Source: Lewinella sp. W8 (lineage in GTDB: Bacteria; Bacteroidota; Bacteroidia; Chitinophagales; Saprospiraceae). From it: 64,000 bases of DNA. The notes under the pieces were generated by a model. The model saw only the letters and a program-made list of their open reading frames with translations. It did no database searches and was not told where the DNA came from. Both the position numbers and the translations under genes were made by a program. The stretch covers positions 1 through 64,000 of the forward strand of contig NZ_SNAQ03000003.1 in NCBI RefSeq assembly GCF_004375085.3, read 5' to 3'. This document shows, piece after piece, positions 35,070 through 43,784 of the stretch; the stretch's first letter is position 1, and each line of letters begins with the position of its first letter.

Positions 35070-35699
35070 CTAGGCGTGTCCGTCGACATTCGGTACGTGA
35101 AAACCCGCTCCGGTGTCCAGGTTCAGCGCCGTCAGGTAACCAAAGCCATTCTCCGGCGGATGGCTGCACCCACTGTCGATGCAAACCCACTGGCGTTCCT
35201 GCATGCGACCGATACCAAACTTTATGGATCGGAGGGGCTCCGGTGTGTGGCCGTGGACGATAATCCTTGACCCCAGCCAATCGTAATTAATATCGTATTG
35301 CCAATAACGTTTGTAGATCATGGCCTGCTGATCGGCCATGGGATCGGGGTGGCGAAAATTCAGGCCCGCGTGGACCAAAAGATAGCCGGGCGTCTCCATG
35401 AAATAGGGGAGTTTATCCATCCAGTTGACGACCATCCGAAACCTTGGATCAGCGGGGTCCAGTCTGGCCCCGACACCATTGATCCACATCTGTTCGTGAT
35501 TGCCCCGGGAACACCGGACCCGATAGCCCTGGTTTTGCAGGCGCCAGATTTGCTGCACCACCCCCAGGTCGTCCGGCCCCCGGTCCACAAAGTCGCCGAG
35601 TAGGAACAGTTCGTCGTTTTTGGTGAGTTTTATCTTCTCCAGTAATCGGGTAAAGGTTTGTGGACAAGCGTGAATGTCGGAAATGGCGAATCTTGACAT
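35070..35699 (-). CDS. PPP-family metallophosphatase
   Basis: A 209-residue serine/threonine-type phosphatase. The metal-binding motifs are in order: SDIHA at residues 7-11, LLGDFVDRGPDD, RGNHEQMW, and late HAGLNF and VHGHTPEPL. This is the calcineurin-like PPP fold, similar to phage lambda phosphatase and ApaH-like enzymes. The substrate is unknown. It stands alone on the minus strand, divergent from the DUF2911 gene. Confidence 0.88.
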   Translation of the reverse strand: MSRFAISDIHACPQTFTRLLEKIKLTKNDELFLLGDFVDRGPDDLGVVQQIWRLQNQGYRVRCSRGNHEQMWINGVGARLDPADPRFRMVVNWMDKLPYFMETPGYLLVHAGLNFRHPDPMADQQAMIYKRYWQYDINYDWLGSRIIVHGHTPEPLRSIKFGIGRMQERQWVCIDSGCSHPPENGFGYLTALNLDTGAGFHVPNVDGHA

Positions 35700-35905
35700 A
35701 AGGAACGGGGGAATTCTCCGGAACGAATCGTCGGATACCCCAAAAGAAAGTTTATCGGATAAATTGTGGGTAAAGTAGATACATTTAGGACGAAATAATC
35801 AAAGTCTAATCCGCTTTACACCGGATAAAACCTTAAAAAAATTAACAATTCCGTCGACCTTTCCGGCGTTCAACTGTTATCCCCACTAAACCAATTACTA
35901 CAATT

Positions 35906-36556
35906 ATGCTCAGAACAACTTTACTCTTCGCCCTGCTGATCCTGGGGTTGACCGCTTGCAATAATTCCGGAGAAGCCGTGGCCGACGCGGTGGAGGAAAC
36001 CACCGACGTTGCCGCCGATACGGCCGACGAGGTGATGAACGCCGTGAGCGACGCTGAGACAATGGTTGGTGATGGGTTTGAGGTCAAAGTACTTGACGGT
36101 ACGATCAAAAGCCCCCGGAAAGAACTTTCCGGTGCCGTAGCCGGGGTTCCGGTGACGATCAATTACGGAAGCCCCGCCGTCAACGGACGGGTGATTTACG
36201 GAGACCTGGTGCCTTACGCTAAAGTATGGCGCACGGGCGCCAACGAAGCTACCCGGATTACCTTCGGGGAAGACGTTGCCGTAGGCGCGGAGGGCGAGAC
36301 GCTGCCCGCCGGAACTTACTCCCTGTTCACGCTGCCCGACTCCCGCGACAGCTGGACGATCATCTTCAACAAGGTTCCCGATCAGTGGGGTGCCTACGAC
36401 TACAACGCCGCCGAGGACGCGCTACGTGTGTCCGGTGTCAGCATGCCTAACGAAGACAAGGCCGAAAGAATGGACTTCACCATTGACGGTGAAATGGTAA
36501 AGCTGATGTGGGATGACCTCATCGTTGGCTTCCCCGTAGCCAAGGCCGCTAAATAA
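35906..36556 (+). CDS. DUF2911 lipoprotein
   Basis: A 216-residue lipoprotein, signal MLRTTLLFALLILGLTAC with lipidated Cys18. An acidic stretch (about 25-55) precedes the DUF2911 domain: VTINYGSPAVNGRVIYGDLVPYAKVWRTGANEATRI, AGTYSLFTLPD and WTIIFNK. DUF2911 is common in Bacteroidota envelopes; its function is not established. It is convergent with ilvA, overlapping it by 8 bp. Confidence 0.87.
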   Translation: MLRTTLLFALLILGLTACNNSGEAVADAVEETTDVAADTADEVMNAVSDAETMVGDGFEVKVLDGTIKSPRKELSGAVAGVPVTINYGSPAVNGRVIYGDLVPYAKVWRTGANEATRITFGEDVAVGAEGETLPAGTYSLFTLPDSRDSWTIIFNKVPDQWGAYDYNAAEDALRVSGVSMPNEDKAERMDFTIDGEMVKLMWDDLIVGFPVAKAAK

Positions 36557-37805
36557 ACATTTCGAAGAGCAGCGGCTGCTCGTTGATGTGTTCAAACTGA
36601 ATGCCGCTGTCTTCCATTCGTTTCACCAGGGGGCCAAACTCATCTTCGCTGGCCAGTTGAATGCCCACCAGGGCCGGGCCCACGGCCCGGTTGTGCTTCT
36701 TGGTGTACTCGAAATGCGTAATATCGTCCTCGGGCCCGAGGATGTTCAGGAATTCCCGCAGTGCCCCCGCGCGCTGCGGGAATTCTATTATGAAGTAGTG
36801 CTTGATGCCCGACCAGAGCAGGGCTCTTTCCTGAATTTCCGCCGTGCGGGTAATGTCGTTGTTCCCGCCACCAATTACGCAGACCACCGTTTTTCCCTTG
36901 ATGTCTTCCAGCTGATCGAGGGCGGCGACCGAGAGCGCCCCGGCGGGTTCCACGACCAGTCCCTCCTCATTGTACAGTTCCAGCATGGTGCCGCAGACCT
37001 GTCCCTCCGGGACCAGCAAGATGTCCTTAACCACTTCCCGCACGATGGGGAAGTTGTGGTCTCCGACCCGTCGGACAGCCGCGCCGTCCACAAAGCTATC
37101 GATCCTCTCCAGAGTCACGATCTCCCCGGCCGCGAAGCTGGCGTGCATGGCCGCTGCTCCGGAAGGCTCCACACCGTAGATGGTTGTTTCCGGACTTAGC
37201 TGACGAAAGACGCTGCCGACACCGGCACTCAGACCGCCGCCGCCCACGGCCATCAGCAGGTAATCAACCGGCTGGGTGAGGTCGTCGAGAATTTCCAGTC
37301 CCACGGTGCCCTGTCCGGCAATGGTGTCGGGGTCATCAAAGGGATGTACGTAGGTAAGTCCCCGTTCCTCGGCGGCCTTCAGGGACTCATTGTAGGCATC
37401 GTCGTAGGTGTCGCCAACGAGTTCAATTTCCACGAATTCTTTACCAAAGGCCCGCACCTTGCGGATTTTCTGGGCCGGCGTCACCGCCGGCATAAAGATG
37501 ACGCCTTTAACCCCCATTTTGGCGCAAGCCAGGGCCAGGCCCTGGGCGTGATTGCCCGCACTGGCGCACACCACGCCGCGTTCCCGCTGCTTGGCCGTTA
37601 GGGTAGACATTTTGTTGTAACTACCCCGGATTTTGTAGCTCCTCACTTCCTGTAGGTCCTCCCGTTTGAAGTAGATTTCGGCCCCGTAGTGTTCGCTCAA
37701 GCGATGGCTCCGCTGGAGGGGCGAGTGCAGGGCTACTCCCCGCAAACGGCGGCGGGCCCGGGTGACGGCTTCAACGGAAACGAGAGGAGTGGTAGTGGCA
37801 GACAT
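36549..37805 (-). CDS. ilvA: Threonine dehydratase (biosynthetic, short form)
   Basis: A 418-residue PLP enzyme that turns threonine into 2-oxobutanoate, the first step of isoleucine synthesis. The PLP lysine is Lys58 in RSYKIRGSYNK, and the phosphate-binding loop is VGGGGLSAG. The C-terminal 90 residues are one ACT-like regulatory domain, the short form as in Bacillus, not the two-domain form of E. coli. Cytosolic. It follows ilvC on the same strand across a terminator-like hairpin that ends about 11 bp before its start codon. Confidence 0.94.
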   Translation of the reverse strand: MSATTTPLVSVEAVTRARRRLRGVALHSPLQRSHRLSEHYGAEIYFKREDLQEVRSYKIRGSYNKMSTLTAKQRERGVVCASAGNHAQGLALACAKMGVKGVIFMPAVTPAQKIRKVRAFGKEFVEIELVGDTYDDAYNESLKAAEERGLTYVHPFDDPDTIAGQGTVGLEILDDLTQPVDYLLMAVGGGGLSAGVGSVFRQLSPETTIYGVEPSGAAAMHASFAAGEIVTLERIDSFVDGAAVRRVGDHNFPIVREVVKDILLVPEGQVCGTMLELYNEEGLVVEPAGALSVAALDQLEDIKGKTVVCVIGGGNNDITRTAEIQERALLWSGIKHYFIIEFPQRAGALREFLNILGPEDDITHFEYTKKHNRAVGPALVGIQLASEDEFGPLVKRMEDSGIQFEHINEQPLLFEMFI

Positions 37806-37816
37806 ATTCTAAAATA

Positions 37817-37854
37817 AAAAAATTGCCGGTAACTCATGAGATGGGTTACCGGCA
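37817..37854 (-). terminator. Terminator or attenuator between ilvC and ilvA
   Basis: Minus strand GCCGGTAAC / GTTACCGGC perfect 9-bp arms (37846-37854 and 37826-37834) followed by A, A, then TTTTTTT. It lies 60 bp after the ilvC stop and ends just before the ilvA start. Confidence 0.8.
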
Positions 37855-37913
37855 GGGGAAGTATAGATTCCAACGATTGTTCTTGCGGGCTACTGCCCGT
37901 GGGCCACCGACAC

Positions 37914-38960
37914 CTACTTGTTTTCGGGGCGCAGACTGCGAACCGTCCGGCCCGCCTGCCACATTTCACTTTCGTGGAGTTCCTTGAGTTCCGCCTCCAG
38001 CTTTACCCGGTAGTCCGGTTGGGAGTTGGAATCAATGGAACGCTGGGCTTCTTCTCCGGTAGCCACACTCTTATAAAGGTCCTCGAAGACCGGCTTGGTG
38101 GCGTCGCGGAACTTATCTTTCCAGTCCAGGGCACCGCGCTGGGCGGTGGTGGAACAGTTGGCGTACATCCAGTCCATACCGTTTTCGGCGACGAGGGGCA
38201 TCAGGCTCTGCGTCAGCTCTTCCACGGTTTCGTTGAAGGCCTCGGAAGGGGTGTGTCCGTTTTCCCGCAGCACCTGGTACTGGGCTTCGAAAATGCCCTG
38301 GATGGCGCCCATCAGGGTGCCGCGTTCTCCGGTAAGGTCGGAGTAAACTTCCCGGCGGAAGTCGGTTTCAAAGAGGTAGCCGGACCCAACGCCGATACCG
38401 AGGGCAATGACCCGCTCGTAAGCACGGCCGGTAGCATCCTGGGCAATGGCGAAACTGGAGTTCAACCCACGGCCTTCCAGGAACAAACGACGTAAACTCG
38501 TACCGGAGCCCTTGGGGGCCACGAGAATGACGTCAATGTCTTCGGGAGCAATGATGCCGGTGCGCTCGTTATAAGTAATGCCAAAGCCGTGGCTGAAGTA
38601 CAGGGCTTTGCCGGGAGTAAGGTGGGGCTTCAGCGTGGGCCACACCTCAATCTGGGCGGCGTCGGATAGCAAATACTGAATGATGGTGCCCTTGGCGGCA
38701 GCTTCTTCAATGGGGAAGAGCGTTTCGCCGGGAATCCAACCGTCGGCGACGGCTTTGTCCCAACTGGCGCCTCCTTTGCGTTGACCAACGATGACGTTGA
38801 AGCCGTTGTCTCTCAGGTTCATGCTCTGACCGGGGCCCTGAACGCCATATCCGATCACGGCAATGGTTTCATCTTTAAGGATTTCTCGGGCCTTGTCTAA
38901 GGGGAATTCTTCGCGGGTAACGACGTTCTCTTCAACGCCGCCAAAATTGAGCATTGGCAT
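37914..38960 (-). CDS. ilvC: Ketol-acid reductoisomerase
   Basis: A 348-residue class I enzyme for the second common step of valine, leucine and isoleucine synthesis. The NAD(P) loop is GYGVQGPGQ, the QGPGQ variant typical of Bacteroidota; the following GQRKGGAS region sets cofactor choice. Catalytic residues include His in FSHGFGI, Asp and Glu in ETDFRREVYSDLTGERG, and Glu in the MGAIQGIFEA helix. It precedes ilvA, with a terminator-like hairpin between. Other ilv genes are not in the window. Confidence 0.96.
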   Translation of the reverse strand: MPMLNFGGVEENVVTREEFPLDKAREILKDETIAVIGYGVQGPGQSMNLRDNGFNVIVGQRKGGASWDKAVADGWIPGETLFPIEEAAAKGTIIQYLLSDAAQIEVWPTLKPHLTPGKALYFSHGFGITYNERTGIIAPEDIDVILVAPKGSGTSLRRLFLEGRGLNSSFAIAQDATGRAYERVIALGIGVGSGYLFETDFRREVYSDLTGERGTLMGAIQGIFEAQYQVLRENGHTPSEAFNETVEELTQSLMPLVAENGMDWMYANCSTTAQRGALDWKDKFRDATKPVFEDLYKSVATGEEAQRSIDSNSQPDYRVKLEAELKELHESEMWQAGRTVRSLRPENK

Positions 38961-39105
38961 CTGTTAGATTTTCTGGTGGTCCGCAAAGATGCAAAAGGAC
39001 CCTTCCCCCACGGCCCCAAATGCCCGGTCAATTACGATTCCCAACACCGCAAAGCAGTAGTGAAATTTCGCTGGTGCGGCCCGTCTATACCTTAACGAAC
39101 TCCAA

Positions 39106-41154
39106 TTACTGCCGCCGGACTTCAATGGGTTGAACCTTAATTTGCTCGGTATAAATTTCGGCAAAACGATGGTGGCCGAGCAGGTAGTAGTGCAGGACAA
39201 TACTGTCCGAAATGCGTCCTTCCTCCGATCGGCTCAGCCCAATGGCGGCCGCATTGATCTGCGCCTGTCGGTCTTTCCTTCGGTGACGCCACATGGTGAA
39301 ATTCCGGAAAAAGTGCCAGTGAGCGTCCACGATGGCCCGAATGTGCTCAAAATTCCCCTGACTGAGGAAGAGCAGCCCGGCCAGCCCGTCCAGAAGCAAG
39401 CGTACGGGCAGCCACCAGATCAGGCGACTGGTGGGCTCGTTCTTGAAGCTGGTCACCAGAGTGTTGCGGAAGTTCAGGTAGGTTTTTCGGGGGGTGTTGT
39501 AGGACAGGGTTCCGCCACCCACGTGATATACGGTGGCCGCTGGCTCCACCATCACCCGGTAGCCCGCGCGCTTCATCCGCCAGCAGAGGTCAATTTCTTC
39601 GGCGTGGGCGAAGTACTCCGCCTCAAAGCCCCCGAGATCGTGGAAGAGCTGCGCCCGCACAAAAAATGCGGCTCCCGTAGCCCAGAAGACTTCCGTCCTG
39701 CCGTCGTACTGCCCCTCGTCCCGTTCAGTGTGGGCGAAGATGCGGCCCCGGCAAAAGGGATACCCCAGATAGTCAAGGTAGCCACCCGCCGCTCCGGCGT
39801 ACTCAAAACGGTCGTGATCTTCTTCCGCCAAAACCTTCGGCTGCGCCGCTCCGATGGTCGGGTCCTTGAACAGGGGGGTGATCTGCTCGATCCAGCCCGG
39901 ACTTACCCGGACGTCGCTGTTCAACAGCACGTATAACTCGGCGGTTACTTGTTGAAGTGCCTGATTATAACCACCGGCAAAGCCGTGATTTTCTTCCAGG
40001 GTGATCAGTTCGACCTGGGGATGATGTTCCTGCATCCAGATCACGGAATCGTCCGTGCTGGCGTTGTCCGCCACCACCACCCGGGCGTACTCGGGGAGAG
40101 ATTCCTCCACCAGGGAGAGGTACTTCTCCAGAAAGTGGCGTCCGTTGTAGTTGAGGATGACCACGGCCGTGTCCGGCCCGTTCTCCTGCTCCTTGCGCCG
40201 TCTTTCGGCAACGGGATTTTTGCTGGAAGCCAGCACGGCCTGGGTGGCCACCTTGTCGGCCGCCAACTGGTGCTTGAGGGCCTCCATATTGTCCAGCTTT
40301 CGGTCTTCCCGGACGTAATCGATGAAGACGATGGTGAGGGACTCTCCGTAGAGGTCCTCGTCAAAATCAAAGAGGTTCAGCTCAATGGTGATGCCCCGTC
40401 CGTCTTCCAGGCTCGGACGATCGCCGATGTAGAGCATGCCGTCCAGCAGCTGATCGCCCCGGATGGCCCGCACGGCGTAGATTCCGTTGGCGGGAATCAG
40501 CTTCAGCGGGTGGTCGGGTTGGATGTTGGCGGTGGGGAAGCCGATGGTTCGCCCGAGTTGCTGCCCCTCCACCACCACGCCGGAAATCTGGTAGGCATAG
40601 CCCAGCAGCTCCCAGGCCCGCGCTACTTCTCCCTTCAGGAGGGCGTTGCGGACTTTGGTGGAGCTGACCGTAATGTCGTTCACCTCCTGGGGGGCAATCT
40701 CGATCACCTCGTATTTATGTTCCTTGCCGTGGTGGCGCAGGTAGGCGATGTCGCCCTTCCGGTCCTTGCCGAAGCGGTGATCGTAGCCGATCACGATCCG
40801 ATCCGGCTGAAAGTACTTTACCAGGAAGTTTTCGATGTATTCCTCCGGCGTCTGCTTACTGAATTCCCGGGTGAAGGGGATCACCACCAAATGATCGATG
40901 CCGGAAGCTTCGCAGCGCTTGATTTTTTCTTGGATGGTGGTCAGCAACCGGAGGCTGTCGTCGTCCGGCTGCAGCACCGTTCGCGGGTGGGGATCAAAGG
41001 TGATGACCACACTTTCGCCTCCCCGTCTTTCGGCCAGTCGTTGAATCCGTTTCAGCAGTTGTTGGTGCCCGCGGTGGACGCCGTCAAAACTACCGATGGT
41101 GACCACGGCACGACGAAAACGGGGAAGTTGATCTAACTGGTAGTGAACCTTCAT
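39106..41154 (-). CDS. ribF: RibF (riboflavin kinase/FAD synthetase) fused to a family 2 glycosyltransferase
   Basis: One uninterrupted frame of 682 residues, starting at MKVHYQLDQLP (41152-41154). Residues 1-310 are a complete RibF. The FAD synthetase half has VTIGSFDGVHRGHQQL and VIGYDHRFGKDRKG; the kinase half has GRTIGFPTANIQ and GIYAVRAIRG. A charged linker (NPVAERRRKEQEN) leads at about 325 to a GT2 domain: VILNYNGRHFLEKYL, VVADNASTDDSV, YVLLNSDVRV (metal-binding), and EEIDLCWRMKRAGY. A hydrophobic helix near 590-610 follows. The GT half resembles rhamnosyltransferase-type enzymes. Each half would normally be a separate protein, and I see no reason for a sequencing join. The fusion is unusual. 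Confidence 0.9.
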   Translation of the reverse strand: MKVHYQLDQLPRFRRAVVTIGSFDGVHRGHQQLLKRIQRLAERRGGESVVITFDPHPRTVLQPDDDSLRLLTTIQEKIKRCEASGIDHLVVIPFTREFSKQTPEEYIENFLVKYFQPDRIVIGYDHRFGKDRKGDIAYLRHHGKEHKYEVIEIAPQEVNDITVSSTKVRNALLKGEVARAWELLGYAYQISGVVVEGQQLGRTIGFPTANIQPDHPLKLIPANGIYAVRAIRGDQLLDGMLYIGDRPSLEDGRGITIELNLFDFDEDLYGESLTIVFIDYVREDRKLDNMEALKHQLAADKVATQAVLASSKNPVAERRRKEQENGPDTAVVILNYNGRHFLEKYLSLVEESLPEYARVVVADNASTDDSVIWMQEHHPQVELITLEENHGFAGGYNQALQQVTAELYVLLNSDVRVSPGWIEQITPLFKDPTIGAAQPKVLAEEDHDRFEYAGAAGGYLDYLGYPFCRGRIFAHTERDEGQYDGRTEVFWATGAAFFVRAQLFHDLGGFEAEYFAHAEEIDLCWRMKRAGYRVMVEPAATVYHVGGGTLSYNTPRKTYLNFRNTLVTSFKNEPTSRLIWWLPVRLLLDGLAGLLFLSQGNFEHIRAIVDAHWHFFRNFTMWRHRRKDRQAQINAAAIGLSRSEEGRISDSIVLHYYLLGHHRFAEIYTEQIKVQPIEVRRQ

Positions 41155-41258
41155 TAGGGTAGCGTACAAATAAAACCGGCGCGCGGAGCTCGGGGATTGA
41201 TGAAAAGCTAACGAATGCGCCCGACGCAATCAGACCATTGCTTTTCTGGGGTTGGAGT

Positions 41259-41425
41259 TAAGAGCTTGTTTGGAATTTAGTAATCGACCTCCATTTGGCT
41301 TTTTTTGGCGCTAGCTTCGTTGGTAAAATCCTCATTTAGCGCTGCTAAATTCCGGTTTTCCCGCCTTGCTACCACCAAAAAAATCTCAAATTCGGTCAGA
41401 CGACTAAAATCCGAACAAGCTCTAA
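41259..41425. mobile_element. 161-bp foldback MITE, IS5-like ends, TAA duplication
   Basis: The element is 41262-41422. It starts GAGCTTGTTTGGAATTTAGT and its other end, read from the minus strand, is GAGCTTGTTCGGATTTTAGT; 18 of 20 bases match. Both sides carry TAA (41259-41261 and 41423-41425). The whole element is an imperfect palindrome centred on ATTTAGCGCTGCTAAAT. No protein is encoded. Ends of this kind and 3-bp duplications are typical of IS5-related elements, so a transposase elsewhere in the genome probably mobilised it. Confidence 0.8.
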
Positions 41426-41709
41426 GGTTGGCGTAAACGCAGGTGCAAGGTACAACGGTTAGGGCAATGAAAAGGATGTGCGGGGGAGGCTAAATGTGTC
41501 AGGGCCGGACGATTGCTGATTGCTGGTTGCTGAGTTGCCGATTGCTGAGTTGCTGGTTGAAGGAGGGCCATCCGCTGCTCAAGCCCAGAACCTTAGGCTG
41601 AATCCTAAATCCTTAAGCCTAGATCCTGAAACCTCAAATCATTGCACCTGCGCTCCGTCGCATCATGTTTAAATCCTTGATCCTAAGTCCTCACTCCTGA
41701 ATCCTAACC

Positions 41710-41740
41710 AAAAATCCCCCGGCCAAGTCGGACCGGGGGC
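41710..41740 (-). terminator. GC hairpin with T-run on the minus strand
   Basis: Arms CCCCCGG (41716-41722) and CCGGGGG (41733-41739), followed on the minus strand by ATTTTTGG. No gene on that strand ends here, so its role is unclear. Confidence 0.4.
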
Positions 41741-41948
41741 TTCCTTGAAGAGATTCACGATTTACTCAGGGTCTTTGGGCGGGTGCCAGGTGTTTCTTGT
41801 AGCTTATGGCGGGCAACAACCGGAATATTCCGTGTCCCGGCAAGGCATATTGATTATTCGGTCCCGTTGAAAGATTGATCGGAGAATTCGTCATCCCATT
41901 CAACCCTAAGTCTTTCCGTTCGTTCCCTTCCCAGACCCAACTGAAGTG

Positions 41949-43061
41949 ATGGAATCTTCCAAAATCGTCAAAGCACTGTCCACCGTCATGGACCCCAACA
42001 CGGGCCAGGACCTCATTACGGCCAATATGGTCCTGCACCTGAAGGTGGACGCTCCGAACGTATCCTTTACGCTGCAATTGCCCAAGCTGGATGCTGACTA
42101 TAAGCAGCAGCTCAATTTTGCCTGCCAGGAAGCCATCCTAGAAGTTTATCCCGAGGCCAACGTCCACGTCCACATGCAGAACCCGGCGGCTACCGCCGCC
42201 GCGGGGCAGGGGAGTGGCGGCCCCAAAACCAACAATCCCCTGCCGCACGTGCGCAACATCATCGCCGTAGCCAGTGGCAAGGGCGGGGTAGGGAAGAGCA
42301 CCGTGGCGGTCAATCTGGCCCTGGCGCTCCAGGAACTCGGGGGCACGGTGGGCCTGCTGGACGCCGACGTCTACGGCCCCTCCGCCCCGACGATGCTTGG
42401 CCTGCAGGGACAAAAGCCCAAAGTGGAACGGGTCTACGGCAAACCGAAGATCAAACCGCTCTTTGCCTACGGCATGCCCGTCATGAGCACCGGCTTCGTC
42501 GTGGAGCCGGAACAGGCCGTGGTCCTGCGCGGCCCGCGCCTGGCGGGCATCATCCGACAGTTCTTCGAGGAAACGATCTGGCCACCGCTGGATTATCTCG
42601 TGGTGGACCTCCCTCCCGGCACCGGCGACGTGCAGCTTACGCTGGTCCAGACCGTGCCGGTGACCGGTGCCGTGCTGGTCACTACCCCCCAGGAAGTAGC
42701 CCTGGCGGACGCCGTGAAGGCCATGAATATGTTTTTCCTCGACAGTGTCAACGTCCCCGTGCTGGGGGTAGTCGAGAATATGTCCTACTTCACCCCGGCG
42801 GAACTACCCGATAACAAGTACTACCTCTTTGGAAAGGGAGGCGGTAAGACCCTGGCCAAGAAGAGCCAGAGCATGCTGCTGGGTGAAATACCCCTGGTGC
42901 AGTCCATCCGCGAGGGGGGTGACGAGGGCAAGCCCGCCTTCGTCAACAAGGAGGACCAGGTGACCCGGGAGGCCTGGATGAAGGTGGCCAAAAACGTGGC
43001 CCGGCAGGTGGCCATCCGCAACGAATTGTTGCCGGAAACGCGGCGGGTGGAGATGAAATAA
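41949..43061 (+). CDS. mrp: Mrp/ApbC-family iron-sulfur carrier ATPase
   Basis: A 370-residue cytosolic P-loop protein that loads iron-sulfur clusters onto apo-proteins. The start is ATG at 41949; a GTG one codon earlier is not needed. The N-terminal 90 residues are a MIP18/DUF59-type domain. The ATPase begins at IIAVASGKGGVGKSTVAVNLA (deviant Walker A), then LLDADVYGPSAPTMLG and LVVDLPPGTGDVQLTL. The CxxC cluster motif of the family is not obvious: VENMSYF lacks the Cys that follows in most members (VENMSxxxC), which is odd. It stands alone. Confidence 0.9.
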   Translation: MESSKIVKALSTVMDPNTGQDLITANMVLHLKVDAPNVSFTLQLPKLDADYKQQLNFACQEAILEVYPEANVHVHMQNPAATAAAGQGSGGPKTNNPLPHVRNIIAVASGKGGVGKSTVAVNLALALQELGGTVGLLDADVYGPSAPTMLGLQGQKPKVERVYGKPKIKPLFAYGMPVMSTGFVVEPEQAVVLRGPRLAGIIRQFFEETIWPPLDYLVVDLPPGTGDVQLTLVQTVPVTGAVLVTTPQEVALADAVKAMNMFFLDSVNVPVLGVVENMSYFTPAELPDNKYYLFGKGGGKTLAKKSQSMLLGEIPLVQSIREGGDEGKPAFVNKEDQVTREAWMKVAKNVARQVAIRNELLPETRRVEMK

Positions 43062-43784
43062 GAGTTCACGGGATTGAATCAATTCGAGTGAATTATTTTC
43101 ATTCCCTTTTGTAATTACAGAATTAGTCTATCTTTACTGCACAAGTAGTGGAAAGGTGATGTTTGCATTACTTTTCCTCTTGGTGCTGTCTGAATTATTT
43201 TTAGTCTCTCTTGAAAACCATAGGCCTCCAATTCTCAGAATTGCTGTTGTGTCTAGAATGCGGTAAGGATTTCCTATTGCCTTAGCCTGCTATCTGGTGC
43301 TGGTAGCTGTTCTTGTTTGGGTCTAATTCTTGGCTTGGCTATCCACCTTTTTGTGGAAGCTTTCCGTTGTCCATTTTCTGGTTGACTATTTTCGGGTGTG
43401 CATGCTACTTGTAGCCTGTTGTACCGATCACTTTTGTGTTATGTCGAGCATTAGAATGGATTGTTCCATAATTTCTCAATCGCAATTTTGACTTCCTCTC
43501 TCGGCTTGTCCAATTGGGGTAAGTGCGGGTAAGGAGCAGCTTACTTTAAGCTGTGCGATCGGAAAATTTTAGTGACCTGACTTTCTTTTCGGTGGTGTTC
43601 TCCATGAATGTGGTTGACCAATAGACTTACGCTGGGAACTATCCCATCCTTTTTCCCACGGTTCACGAACCGTGCTAAAGGCACGGGATCGATTAAACTT
43701 AGTGGTGGTCAGAACAACTGATTTTCTTTTAAGGTCTTTGTACTCACTTACTACTGAATTGCTGTCTTGAAAACTCTCATCCAC
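43062..43784. other. Long A/T-rich leader upstream of the peptidase gene
   Basis: No gene seen in 723 bp. TTTG (43108-43111), 17 bp, TATCTTTA (43129-43136) is a possible promoter, which would leave a leader of about 640 bases. An 8-bp inverted repeat CACGGTTC/GAACCGTG lies at 43659-43676. Composition changes visibly here from the G/C-rich chromosome to A/T-rich. Confidence 0.45.

Larger units (their letters stand above)
41155..41948. other. Repeat-rich intergenic region
   Basis: No convincing gene. In order it holds the 161-bp foldback element (41262-41422), a TTGCACCTGCG copy on the minus strand (41439-41449), and short direct repeats of GATTGCTG/GAGTTGC (about 41512-41560). Then come repeats of AATCCTAAATCCT type (41591-41640), another TTGCACCTGCG copy on the plus strand (41642-41652), and a GC hairpin at 41716-41739. 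The last 200 bases before mrp contain no recognisable signal. Confidence 0.7.
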
